Source: JAVVEH01 sp032251435 (GTDB lineage Bacteria > Verrucomicrobiota > Lentisphaeria > Oligosphaerales > MVZH01). From it: a DNA stretch of 37,647 nt. The stretch is from contig JAVVEH010000041.1 of assembly GCA_032251435.1 (NCBI GenBank), forward strand, positions 1 to 37,647, given 5' to 3'. The position numbers and the translations under genes are program-made. Below are positions 8,718 through 17,629 of this stretch, piece by piece; the stretch's first letter is position 1, and each line of letters begins with the position of its first letter. Below the pieces are notes generated by a model, which worked only from the letters and a program-made list of their open reading frames with translations, did not search any database and was not told the origin of the DNA.

Positions 8718-10170
8718 GGGTCACGGGTTCTTCCAAGCGGTCAAGGAGATGTTTTTCCGCGGCCAAGGCCAGCACCCGATGGAAAAAGCACACCTCCTGG
8801 CCGAACTCACATACGCCATCCGGCCGGGAGCCGCCGCAGGCGCCATACACCAAATCTTTCGGGCAGGTGTGGGGGCACAGGTTGAAGCAGTACTCCAATT
8901 GCTTGCGGTCAGGGATATGTCCGGGAGCGATCAAGTTGGCGAGAATTTTCCCGACGGGTTCAGGCATTTTGTCAGACAGGCAAAAATCCATGAAGGCGGA
9001 TTGCAGGTGGTCGCGGCGGCTGGCGTGGGGAAACGGGCAGTCGGTCAACTTACAGGTTTCAGGGTCGTAGAGCCATTGTTTCGGCGATAACGGATTTTTA
9101 AACACGTAATAGGCCTGGGCCAACGGCGAAAACTCCATCGCCCGATGGTGGTCATTCCAGGCGGTCGCCCAGTCCTCGTAGTCTTGGTATCGGTTGAGTG
9201 TTTCCTTGGCCCGTTTCAAGACCATGTCCAATGTCTGGACATCTTTAACGCCGGCGATTTGAACCCCGTTAAAGCCCAGCAGCTTACAGCCGGCGATCTG
9301 CAGCGACAACCGTTGGAGCTGAGCCGCCAGGGATTGCGTGTCGCTCAGGTCCGACTCCCGTTGCAAGGCGGCGGCGAAAGGGCGTGACAAGCAGACACCG
9401 GGGAATAAATTCCGATCAATGCGACGGATATCATCGGGGGAGAGCAACGCCAGGCGGGCGATCACCGGCACGCCGATTTCGCGCATTTGCAGATACCATT
9501 GCAGCTCTTGGAGCTTTTTCATGTCCCAGCCGACATGGGTGACCATAAAATCCGCTCCGCAGGCGATCTTGCGGATCATTTTATAATATTGCAGGTAGGT
9601 GTCCGCGGCATTGTATTTATAGGGATTGACACCGGCGCCCAGGCAAAAAGGGTATCCCGCGCCGCGGGCCGTCAGGATCGTTTCAATACTGTCAAAATAG
9701 CCTTTGGGGTGTTTTCCCGGCCGGAGGAAACTGTGCCCGCCCACGGGGTGATCCTCGGATTTGTCGCCGGTCACCGCCAGGATATTGCGAATCCCCGCGG
9801 ACGACGCCCGGGCGAGCAGATCCCGCACGCGTTTCTCATCACTTCCCTTTCCCGAAATTGTCAGCACCACCGGCTTGCCGCTGGCGGCGGCCAGGCGCGC
9901 CGCCATGTCCACCGGATCATGGGTGTCTTCACCTTTTTGCCGATCCGTCACCAGCATCCCGCTGATAAACGGCATGTCCTTTATTTTCCGCGCCAGCGTC
10001 TCGCTCATGACGACCGCGGAATCAAAGGGTTGCTCCGTGGATGGGGTGGCGCACTCGATCATGGCGGAAAATTCCCCCCCGTTGAGATGCCGGGAAAAGG
10101 GATTGTCGCCACTGAAATCCATGGTCAACTGGGCGTTTGAGGGCGGGGTGCTCACAGGTTTTTCTTTCAT
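8710..10170 (-). CDS. metF: Methylenetetrahydrofolate reductase with MetV-like C-terminal domain
   Basis: Reduces 5,10-methylene-tetrahydrofolate to 5-methyl-tetrahydrofolate for methionine synthesis. The first 300 residues have the MetF TIM-barrel signatures MIECATPS, LAVTGDKSEDHPVGG and FMVTHVGWDMKKLQEL. The remaining part is not in ordinary MetF of about 290 residues. It ends in a cysteine cluster (CFNLCPHTCPKDLVYGACGG, then CEFGQEVC) typical of the zinc-binding MTHFR C-terminal domain, known as MetV in acetogens, here fused in one chain of 486 residues. I chose the ATG at 10170; in-frame ATGs at 10182 and 10206 are possible because no clear ribosome binding site decides. It overlaps thiL by eight bases. 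Confidence 0.9.
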   Translation of the reverse strand: MKEKPVSTPPSNAQLTMDFSGDNPFSRHLNGGEFSAMIECATPSTEQPFDSAVVMSETLARKIKDMPFISGMLVTDRQKGEDTHDPVDMAARLAAASGKPVVLTISGKGSDEKRVRDLLARASSAGIRNILAVTGDKSEDHPVGGHSFLRPGKHPKGYFDSIETILTARGAGYPFCLGAGVNPYKYNAADTYLQYYKMIRKIACGADFMVTHVGWDMKKLQELQWYLQMREIGVPVIARLALLSPDDIRRIDRNLFPGVCLSRPFAAALQRESDLSDTQSLAAQLQRLSLQIAGCKLLGFNGVQIAGVKDVQTLDMVLKRAKETLNRYQDYEDWATAWNDHHRAMEFSPLAQAYYVFKNPLSPKQWLYDPETCKLTDCPFPHASRRDHLQSAFMDFCLSDKMPEPVGKILANLIAPGHIPDRKQLEYCFNLCPHTCPKDLVYGACGGSRPDGVCEFGQEVCFFHRVLALAAEKHLLDRLEEPVTRD

Positions 10171-10470
10171 CAATCTGACCATAATGCCAGGCGGCGGCGG
10201 ATTCACGGCATGTCACCGCGCCGCGGGTCCGGCATGTTTCAAAGGTGTGCCATCCGGCGGTTTCCATTCGCGTCAGCGGGCCGACCGCCAAGGCGTGTAC
10301 TATAGCCGGGCTTGAACCATAAATCCACTGTTTTCCAATCAGGATCATTATTTTCACGTGTGGCTTCCCGCGCTCCCATCATTAGTGTTATCATGTCCTG
10401 ATCAAACAGGATATCTTGTTTTTCTGGTTGTTCCTGTGTATAGTAGGCGCGGATCAAGAAAGCATACAGG
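10171..10470. promoter_or_regulatory. Divergent promoter region, metF / HPr-like gene
   Basis: About 300 bp between divergent genes. A sigma-70-like promoter faces the plus-strand gene: TTGTTT at 10416-10421 and TATAGT at 10439-10444, separated by 17 bases. Just upstream is an inverted repeat, TCCTG at 10396-10400 and CAGGA at 10407-10411, extendable to eight pairs with one wobble. It could be an operator. A 72-codon minus-strand frame here shows no protein character and is not called. Confidence 0.5.
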
Positions 10471-12054
10471 ATGAAATCTTATACAGACATGACGGAAACA
10501 AGCACGACACTTTCCAGTGAGGCGTTCGCCCGGATCGCCGCGCCGCGCCTGGGGCCTTTGCTGGAAGCCGCCACATATATGGCCCGCGAATGCCCCTTGG
10601 ATCAGGCTCCTGTTTTTCTGACGCGTCCATTGCTGGGCAGGATCTTATCCGAATGCGCTATTTTAGAGGAGTTTTTCGATTCTTTCGGCGCGCACCGGAA
10701 TTCCCGCTTTTACCCGATGCGGGAGTTGCTGGCGGTGGGCGGCGTGTTTTCGGCCGTGGGCTATAAATTGCTGCACATTAATCATTCACTTCCCCGGTAT
10801 CATCTATCGCCGGTCAAGGGAGATTTTCAAGGGGACACCTGGGCGGCTCTGAATTTTATCAGCCGGATTTTAAGACATGCCATGGTCTTGTTGGCCGAGC
10901 AGGCCGAGGAGGTGGGCATTCACCACGCCGCTGACTGCGGCGCGGAGGATTTTTCCGAGTTTAATGAAATCGGCACCTTGGTGGCTGACCGTGATGTCCC
11001 CGCCTCCCATTCTGACACGACGATTTTGTCGTTTTGCACCGAACTTCTTAGTCTGATGGCCTCGGCTCTCTCGATGAGTATCGTCGATTCCCCAACGCTT
11101 GACGATTGGCGGACGCTTATTCCCGAGCGCGTGAATGAGGATAACATCCGTCACCTGGTGCAGGAGTTTCACCGGTTTAAATCACTGTATGACACCGGGT
11201 TGGCCATGACGAAATTAGAACGGGCGAACACTGATCTGCCCGCCTTGCGGGGGCACGTCAGCGTGGTCTCTCATTTATGCGAGGCGGGATTGGGGATGGT
11301 TCATTTTTATGAGCGGCATTTGGATTGTTTTCAAGACGACGCCTTTTTCGCCCGCCATGAGCTGGTCACCCGGGACGCTCTACTGGAATTCATTTTCGGG
11401 TATTTAGCCCGGTACGCCGGGCGGTATTCCACGGTTATCCGGCGGCTATGCCTGACTATTTTGTCAAAACACTCTGAAGTCGGGACTATGATGGTTCCCA
11501 TCCCTCCATATCGCGGCTTTCACGTGCGGCCATCCACCATGATCGCCAAAATCGCCCGGCACTATGGCGGCGCGTTGACCATGCGCGTGTTGAATGAGAC
11601 CTATGACGCGACCCGGCCGCTGGATTTATTCAGAGCGAACGAGTCTATCAACGCTGTCAAACGGATGCGTTTGGCGGAGCACTTGGAGACTGTTGAGTTG
11701 CCCGCGGCTGTCCAAGGCGTGAAGGCGTCGGAAGAAATGGTCCGGGGGGTTATTTTGAAGTTGGCGGAAAAACGCGCGCTGGTGATTTATGAGCAACCCC
11801 TGCCTATCGACAGTGATGGCAAGGAGGCGGGCGGCAATGTGCTGGCTTTTGTTGTGGACCAGATAAAAAAACTGCTGGCGTTAGGGAAAATAGATTTTAA
11901 CTTGCCCATTGAGGCGAGTTTCACCGGCGACACGCGTGTTCTGGAAGATATCAAAGTCCTGGCGGCATGCGGCTATGGCGAGGATCGGCAAGGTCATAAT
12001 ATCCCGCTGCCGGAAAAGCTGTCGTACTTGCAGAAAACGCCGATGACCACATGA
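10471..12054 (+). CDS. Large protein with HPr-like phosphocarrier domain
   Basis: A 527-residue soluble protein. Residues 348-356 read RGFHVRPST, matching the active-site loop of HPr (GLHARP plus a small residue), in which the histidine is phosphorylated by enzyme I of the phosphotransferase system. The equivalent here is His351. The next 85 residues roughly follow HPr length and pattern, ending in a helix EEMVRGVILKLAEK. The region corresponding to the regulatory serine reads TRPLDLFRAN and lacks an obvious Ser46. The first 340 residues are helical and unrecognised, and the last 80 are also unassigned. The gene stands alone with its own promoter, convergent with avtA. Assignment to the HPr superfamily is by motif only. 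Confidence 0.7.
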   Translation: MKSYTDMTETSTTLSSEAFARIAAPRLGPLLEAATYMARECPLDQAPVFLTRPLLGRILSECAILEEFFDSFGAHRNSRFYPMRELLAVGGVFSAVGYKLLHINHSLPRYHLSPVKGDFQGDTWAALNFISRILRHAMVLLAEQAEEVGIHHAADCGAEDFSEFNEIGTLVADRDVPASHSDTTILSFCTELLSLMASALSMSIVDSPTLDDWRTLIPERVNEDNIRHLVQEFHRFKSLYDTGLAMTKLERANTDLPALRGHVSVVSHLCEAGLGMVHFYERHLDCFQDDAFFARHELVTRDALLEFIFGYLARYAGRYSTVIRRLCLTILSKHSEVGTMMVPIPPYRGFHVRPSTMIAKIARHYGGALTMRVLNETYDATRPLDLFRANESINAVKRMRLAEHLETVELPAAVQGVKASEEMVRGVILKLAEKRALVIYEQPLPIDSDGKEAGGNVLAFVVDQIKKLLALGKIDFNLPIEASFTGDTRVLEDIKVLAACGYGEDRQGHNIPLPEKLSYLQKTPMTT

Positions 12055-12107
12055 TCATCCAACCGGCTGGCATCCCGACCGCGGGCCGCCTTCTCCGCAT
12101 GGCCGCG

Positions 12108-13358
12108 TCAGGCCATCAGAGACTTGACTTCGTCCGCGATAATCGCCAGTCCCTTCTCCACAATGGTGTCATCCTGCGCGTACGTGACACGCAGACATTG
12201 GTGTTTATGAGGCCAGTCCTCCTGTAATCCCGGAAAGAAGTAATGGCCGGGAACCACGAGCACACCGCGTTTTTTCAGGCGCTGGTACAGCTCGTCACAG
12301 GTTATGGGAAGGTCGGGGAACCACAGCCAGAGGAACATCGCTCCCTCAGGTTTGTGGATGCGGAAATTGATCCCCGCCAACTCTTGGGTCAGTTGCCGCA
12401 CCGCGGAATGAGCCTTTCTTTCATAATAGGGGCGAATAACCTCCCGGCTGAGCCGGATGATCGAATGATCGGCGATCAGCCCCTGAGCCAGCACCGGCCC
12501 CACGCTGCCGGGCGCCAGACTGAGCACCGCCGTCATGCTGCTGAGAACTTTGATGATTTCACGACGGGCCACAACAATGCCTGTCCGCGCCGCTGGCAAG
12601 CCAAATTTGGACAGGCTCATGCAGACAATCATGTTTTCATCCCACACCGGATTCGCTTCGGTATAGATGATATTGGGAAAGGGCGTGCCGTAAGCGCTGT
12701 CGATGATCAGAGGAATGCCCTGTTTTTCCGTCAACGCCCGCAGCGTCGCCACTTCCTCATCGGTGACCACGTTGCCGGTGGGGTTGGTGGGGCGGGATAA
12801 ACAGACGGCCCCCACTGAGTCGTCAATGTCCACGGCGTTGAAATCAATCCGGTATTTGAACAGGGATTCAGCCAGCAGGTCAATATCAGGGCGGGCGGCG
12901 GTAAAGAAGTCCGGGCTGAGTCCGGAATCCGCATACCCGATATATTCCGGCGTGAGGGGAAAAAGCACGCGTTTTTTCCGGCCGCTGTCAAAGGTTCCCG
13001 CCAGCATATTGAACAGGCAGAAAAAGCCGCTTTGGCTGCCATGAGTGAGAGCGATGTTTTCGGTCGTCACCCCCCAGTTAAACTGCTCATTCAAGAGTCG
13101 CGCCAAGGCCTCGAGAAAAGCTCCCTTACCTTGCGGCGTGTCATAGATCCCGATCATCCGGCTGAAGGCGTCGCCGTCAGCCAGGATGCTCTCGGTTTGT
13201 TTCCGCAATGCGTCAGTGATTTCCGGAATCAGACTGGGATTGCCACCGCCCAGCATGAGCATGTCACCGCCGGCGTTCAGGGCGTTGCCCAGATCCTCCA
13301 TCAGTTCATTGATGCCGATCCGTTCGGTGAATTTGGTGCCAAAACGTGATAACTTCAT
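12108..13358 (-). CDS. avtA: Valine--pyruvate aminotransferase
   Basis: A PLP-dependent class I aminotransferase exchanging the amino group between valine or alanine and their keto acids. The N-terminus KLSRFGTKFTERIGINELME and LMLGGGNPSLIPE closely follow AvtA. SRPTNPTGNV (188-197) is the substrate/cofactor loop, and MSLSKFG places the Schiff-base lysine at Lys251. The 416 residues equal the E. coli enzyme length. It begins eight bases after the transketolase stop, so tkt and avtA form one transcript, which links central carbon metabolism with branched-chain amino acids. A hairpin ATGGCC/GGCCAT at 12099-12116 surrounds its stop codon but has no T-run. Confidence 0.94.
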   Translation of the reverse strand: MKLSRFGTKFTERIGINELMEDLGNALNAGGDMLMLGGGNPSLIPEITDALRKQTESILADGDAFSRMIGIYDTPQGKGAFLEALARLLNEQFNWGVTTENIALTHGSQSGFFCLFNMLAGTFDSGRKKRVLFPLTPEYIGYADSGLSPDFFTAARPDIDLLAESLFKYRIDFNAVDIDDSVGAVCLSRPTNPTGNVVTDEEVATLRALTEKQGIPLIIDSAYGTPFPNIIYTEANPVWDENMIVCMSLSKFGLPAARTGIVVARREIIKVLSSMTAVLSLAPGSVGPVLAQGLIADHSIIRLSREVIRPYYERKAHSAVRQLTQELAGINFRIHKPEGAMFLWLWFPDLPITCDELYQRLKKRGVLVVPGHYFFPGLQEDWPHKHQCLRVTYAQDDTIVEKGLAIIADEVKSLMA

Positions 13359-13366
13359 GTTTTTCC

Positions 13367-15343
13367 CTACGCTAGAAAGTCGTCAATCCGGGCGGCCAGT
13401 GACTCCGCGTCCAGGCCGTATTCTTTTTCCAGCAACTCGGCCGGGGCGGAATCCCCGAAATGGTCCAGCCCGATGATCAGATCGGTTCGATCGGCGTATT
13501 TGCCCCAGCCAAAGGTGGTTCCCGCTTCAATGATGACGCGTTTCACGGTCGGACAGGGCGGGATGACTTGGTCTTTGTACGCCTGATCCTGGGCATCGAA
13601 AAGTTCCATACTGGGCATGGAGACCACGCGGAGGGCGCGGCCTTTCCCGCGGAGGATCTCCGCCGCGCCAAGAGCGGGAAGGACTTCGGAACCGGTGGCG
13701 ATGACGCAGGCTTGGGGGTTTTCATCGTCACTGAGCACGTAAGCGCCTTTGGCGACATTGATGGCCGGCCGGAGCGCCGCTGGCAGCGGTTCGATGTTCT
13801 GACGAGTCAGGAACATGGCGACAGGGCCATCACATGCCAAAGCGGCCGCCCAGGCGTGCGCGACTTCGTTCGCTTCAGCCGGGCGCAAAACGGTCAGGCC
13901 CGGGATGGACCGGCACATGGCCATCTGCTCGATAGGCTGATGAGTCGGACCGTCCTCGCCGACAAAAATGGAGTCGTGGGTAAAGATGAAAATCACCTTG
14001 ATTTTCTGGATGGCGGCCAAGCGCATCGCCGGTTTCATAAAGTCCGCGAACACCGCGAAGGTGGCGGTGTACGGGATGCCCGTCCCGTAAAGAGCGATCC
14101 CGTTCGCGGCCAAGCCCATGGCGAATTCACGCACGCCAAAATGGATATTGCGTCCTTCCCGGCAGGCCGGGCTGAAATCCGTCAAGGCGTCCATATGGGT
14201 GTTGGTGGACGGATTCAAGTCCGCGGATCCCCCCGTGACAGCCGGAATCAACGCGGCGATTTTCTGCAGTGTCGCTCCCCCTGATTTCCGAGTGGCCGCG
14301 GCCTTCTGATCGACGGTGGCGGTCAGCGTCTCGAGCAGGTCGGCCGGCATCTCCCGCTTGGTCAGCGCCTTGTAAAGCTCTTTTTTCTCCGGGTTGGCGG
14401 CGAAGAAGTCCGCCAGCTCACGTTCCCAGGTTTTGGCTTCCGCCACCATGTCCTTGACGCGGGCGCCGCACAGTTCCCGGACATCATCATCGACAAAGAA
14501 TTCTGTGTCACCCGGCAGACCGAAGGCGGCTTTCATGGCGGCGATTTCATCAGCCCCGAGGGGGGCGCCATGGGTTTTGTGTGAGCCGGCTTTGTTCGGA
14601 CAGCCGAAAGCGATCTTGGTGGTGCCGATAATGATCGTCGGGCCACCGGTATGGGCTTTCGCCGCCGTCAACGCCGCGTCACACTGGTCGGGATCATTGC
14701 CATTGATTTTGATGACGTTCCAGCCGTAGGAAGCGAAGCGTTTCTCAACGTCATCGGAATACGCCAGGTCGGTGGCGCCTTCAATGGTGATACTGTTGCT
14801 GTCGTAAAAAAGAATCAAATTGTCCAGTTGGTTGTGTCCGGCCAGGGACGCGGCTTCGTGTGAGACACCTTCCATCAGGCATCCGTCCCCGCTGATCACG
14901 AAAATTTTCTGGTCAAACAAGGTCTCGTTCCCCATCCGCGCGGCCAGTTGCTTGGCGGCGATGGCCATGCCGACAGCGCTGGCCAGGCCAGTGCCCAGGG
15001 GCCCCGTGGTGACCTCAACGCCATCGGTGTGCCCGAATTCGGGATGCCCCGGTGTCGCGCTTTTCCACTGGCGGAAATTTTTCAGTTCGTCCATGGGCAC
15101 GTTGTAGCCGAATAAATGCAGCAGGGTGTATTGCAGCATGGATCCGTGCCCGGCGCTTTGAACATACCGGTCCCGACCCATCCAGGAGGCGTTTTCCGGG
15201 TTCATGCGCATGTGCTTATACCAAAGCGTGAAGGCGAAGTCGGCGCAGCCGATGGGCATGCCCGGATGTCCGGAATTGGCTTTTTCGACACCTTCGGCGG
15301 AAAGGACACGGACAGTGTTAATGGCTTTTTGAAAGGTGGTCAT
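13367..15343 (-). CDS. tkt: Transketolase
   Basis: Moves two-carbon units between sugar phosphates in the pentose phosphate pathway, using thiamine diphosphate. The 658 residues match full-length bacterial TktA. Visible signatures are ANSGHPGMPIG near residue 22, the thiamine diphosphate motif GDGCLMEGVSHEAASLAGH near 150 ending in the YDSNS stretch, GSHKTHGAPLG in mid-protein, and THDSIFVGEDGPTHQPIEQ in the pyrimidine-binding half. The downstream avtA is eight bases away and co-transcribed. It is separated from prfB by 93 bp. Confidence 0.96.
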   Translation of the reverse strand: MTTFQKAINTVRVLSAEGVEKANSGHPGMPIGCADFAFTLWYKHMRMNPENASWMGRDRYVQSAGHGSMLQYTLLHLFGYNVPMDELKNFRQWKSATPGHPEFGHTDGVEVTTGPLGTGLASAVGMAIAAKQLAARMGNETLFDQKIFVISGDGCLMEGVSHEAASLAGHNQLDNLILFYDSNSITIEGATDLAYSDDVEKRFASYGWNVIKINGNDPDQCDAALTAAKAHTGGPTIIIGTTKIAFGCPNKAGSHKTHGAPLGADEIAAMKAAFGLPGDTEFFVDDDVRELCGARVKDMVAEAKTWERELADFFAANPEKKELYKALTKREMPADLLETLTATVDQKAAATRKSGGATLQKIAALIPAVTGGSADLNPSTNTHMDALTDFSPACREGRNIHFGVREFAMGLAANGIALYGTGIPYTATFAVFADFMKPAMRLAAIQKIKVIFIFTHDSIFVGEDGPTHQPIEQMAMCRSIPGLTVLRPAEANEVAHAWAAALACDGPVAMFLTRQNIEPLPAALRPAINVAKGAYVLSDDENPQACVIATGSEVLPALGAAEILRGKGRALRVVSMPSMELFDAQDQAYKDQVIPPCPTVKRVIIEAGTTFGWGKYADRTDLIIGLDHFGDSAPAELLEKEYGLDAESLAARIDDFLA

Positions 15344-15436
15344 GCTTGTTTTTCCTAATCAATAAATGCGGGTTGGCTTGTTATGGTAAACATGGGTTGT
15401 CAGCAGTGAACATGTCCCGTCGGCGGGAGCGATATA

Positions 15437-16535
15437 TCACCGTTTTCGGAGCATGGCTTCGATAAACCGGTCAATATCCCCGTCCAAGACGGCCTGGGTG
15501 TTGGATGTCTCCACATCCGTGCGGAGATCTTTAACCATTTGGTAAGGATGCAGCACGTAAGACCGGATCTGGTTGCCCCAGGCGTTATCGCTTTTTTGGC
15601 CGTGCTCCGCGGCCGCTTCCGCTTGGCGTTTTTCTTCTTCCCGTTCATACAAACGGGCCTTCAACACGCGCATGGCGGTCGCCCGGTTTTTGTGTTGCGA
15701 GCGTTCATTCTGGCACGCCACCACGATATTGCTGGGAATATGTGTGATCCGCACGGCGCTGTCGGTGGTGTTCACATGCTGGCCACCCGCGCCACTCGAG
15801 CGGTAGACATCCACCCGCAGGTCTTTTTCGTCAATATCAATATCAATGTCGTCATCCACTTCCGCCACGATGTCGACAGCGGCGAAAGAGGTGTGTCGGC
15901 GTTTATTACTGTCAAAGGGAGAAATGCGCACCAGTCGGTGGACCCCCCGCTCATGTTTCAGGTAGCCATAGACAAAGTCGCCGGAGATGACGATGGTGGC
16001 GCTTTTTATGCCCGCCTCATCGCCGGGCGAGTGATCAATCAGATCTATTTTATGACCATGATCCTCGGCCCAGCGGGTGTACATACGGAAGAGCATCGCC
16101 GCCCAGTCACAGGATTCCGTGCCGCCCGCCCCGGCGTGAACGGATAAAATGGCGTTGTTTTTATCCATTTTTCCGGAGAGAAAACTAACCAGCTCCAGTT
16201 TGTCAAGGTCTTTTTGAATGCCGGCCGCCGCGCTGTCGGCCTCCCCCAGCATGTCAGACTCCTCGCCTTCCATCTCAACAAGTTCGGCGAGAACCGTGAA
16301 ATCGTCAACCTTTTCCAGCAGTTTTCGGTAGGGGTCAATGATCCCGCGCAGACGACTGACCTCGCCAACGGTCTGCTGAGCGGCTTCTTTCCGATCCCAG
16401 AAATCGGGTCTGCTCATATCGGCTTCGGCGGCGGCTAATTGAGATTCGCGGGTTCCGATGTCAAAGGAACCCCCTTAGGTGGTCCAGGCGCCGCCGCGCC
16501 TGCTTTACCGCCTGGTGTAATTCTTCCGGTGTCAT
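15437..16535 (-). CDS. prfB: Peptide chain release factor 2 (programmed +1 frameshift)
   Basis: RF2 terminates translation at UGA and UAA. The gene is in two frames. Twenty-four codons from ATG at 16535 run to an in-frame TGA at 16463-16461, and translation resumes one base later at GAC (16462-16460), giving a 365-residue product, the length of E. coli RF2. The peptidyl-tRNA hydrolysis motif GGQ falls at 250-252 and the stop-reading SPF at 205-207, the same positions as in E. coli. The ATG has AGGA upstream. Annotation from the in-frame ATG at 16417 alone would miss the first 39 residues. The gene is divergent from the secreted protein gene at 16735. Confidence 0.97.
16460..16475 (-). promoter_or_regulatory. 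prfB +1 recoding site
   Basis: On the coding strand the site reads AGGGGGTTCCTTTGAC. AGGGGG is the internal Shine-Dalgarno element, three bases before CTT, the slippery codon, followed by the TGA stop and a C. This is the canonical autoregulatory signal: when RF2 is scarce, TGA is read slowly and the ribosome slips +1 to make more RF2. All elements and spacings are intact. Confidence 0.97.
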
Positions 16536-16734
16536 AAAAAAATTCCTGCTTAAATGCTTAGACGACATGTTCCTTAACCGACTGGATTATCAAGCCGGAA
16601 ACACGCGCTGTTGAGCGTGAAACAATCGCCGTGAAAGATAGGTGGTAAAGTCGAAAATTCAAGGTGGAACTTGTCAGTTTCGCAAGTACATTAGGTTTTC
16701 TGACACACCCCATGAATCGATAGGAGCGGCCGCC

Positions 16735-17178
16735 GTGAAAAAGCGTGTTTTTGGTTTTTCTTTTTTTCTTCTGGTGGTTTCCAGCGTCTTCGCCGGGGAG
16801 ATGGATCCGTTTGTCGGCACATGGCAAGTGGATTATAAGGCGACTCTTGAAGGCGCGGTAAAAAGCCCAAAATATGATCCCGAAAAGGACGCTAAAATTC
16901 TTCCCGTCATTTTGAAGAAAATCGCTGAAACATTCTTTTTAGAGATAACGGATGATGACGTGATTTTCACCCAGGGGGAGCGCTCCACAGCCATGCCGTA
17001 CACCGTGAAATCCGCGGACAAAGACAGCGTTGTCGTGTCGTGCTCGGTTGCGGAAAAAACCTTCACAATGGCCTTTGAACACCGCGGGAAAAAGCGCATG
17101 GGATTTAAATCATCTTTGACGGATGACATGGATTTTTATGTTTGGGAACCCAGGCGGGGCAACGGCGCGAAAAAATAA
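16735..17178 (+). CDS. Small secreted protein, lipocalin-like GTW motif
   Basis: A 147-residue protein of unknown function. It starts with a lysine-rich N-terminus and a hydrophobic stretch (FGFSFFLLVVSSVFAGE), a clear signal peptide with probable cleavage after VFA. The mature part begins DPFVGTWQVD, a motif often found at the start of lipocalin-like beta-barrels, and continues as alternating strands. I chose the GTG at 16735 because AGGAG lies eight bases upstream and the signal peptide begins there; the upstream ATG at 16642 would bury it. It ends 14 bp before the HIT gene and is the first gene of an apparent operon with HIT and rmlA. Confidence 0.8.
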   Translation: MKKRVFGFSFFLLVVSSVFAGEMDPFVGTWQVDYKATLEGAVKSPKYDPEKDAKILPVILKKIAETFFLEITDDDVIFTQGERSTAMPYTVKSADKDSVVVSCSVAEKTFTMAFEHRGKKRMGFKSSLTDDMDFYVWEPRRGNGAKK

Positions 17179-17192
17179 ATTGCCGGAGTGAT

Positions 17193-17627
17193 ATGATGTC
17201 GTGTGTGTTTTGTCAATTGATCGCGGGAGATTTTCCCGCCCATGTCATCTATGAAGATGAAACAGTTTTCGCGTTTATGGATATCAATCCGGTGGCTATG
17301 GGTCACGTGTTGCTGGTGCCGAAGACCCATTATGAGACATTGGATCAAATGCCCGCGGATGAATCCGGACGGCTGGCGCGGATGCTACCCGCTTTGGTGC
17401 GCGGAGTGAAGAACGCCACTGAGGCTGAGGGGGTGAATGTGCTGCAGAATAATGGCGCGGTGGCGGGGCAGCAGGTCGGGCATGTCCACTATCACATTAT
17501 TCCCCGGGTCAAAGGGGATGATTTGAAATGGAACTGGCCGGCGAAAAAAGTCTCTCCGGATGAGTTGACGGAGCTGCGCGCGCGCGTCGCCGTCGCGATG
17601 AACATAGATGAACGAAAAGGTTTGTGA
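17193..17627 (+). CDS. HIT family nucleotide hydrolase
   Basis: A histidine-triad protein that hydrolyses phosphoramidate or adenylated nucleotides, of the HinT/FHIT superfamily. It starts CVFCQLIAGDFPAHVIYEDE, the typical HIT opening. It also has DINPVAMGHVLLVPKTH and ends with the catalytic triad HVHYHIIP. The size, about 144 residues, is normal. Two ATGs in tandem at 17193 and 17196 follow GGAG, and the second has the better spacing. The longer upstream frame is rejected because it overlaps the preceding gene. It sits between the secreted protein gene and rmlA, with three bases before the rmlA ATG. Confidence 0.94.
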   Translation: MMSCVFCQLIAGDFPAHVIYEDETVFAFMDINPVAMGHVLLVPKTHYETLDQMPADESGRLARMLPALVRGVKNATEAEGVNVLQNNGAVAGQQVGHVHYHIIPRVKGDDLKWNWPAKKVSPDELTELRARVAVAMNIDERKGL

Positions 17628-17629
17628 TC

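Noticed and set aside
10239..10457. 72-codon minus-strand frame between metF and the HPr-like gene
   Set aside because: No recognisable domain or ribosome binding site, and it covers the promoter and possible operator of the divergent gene.
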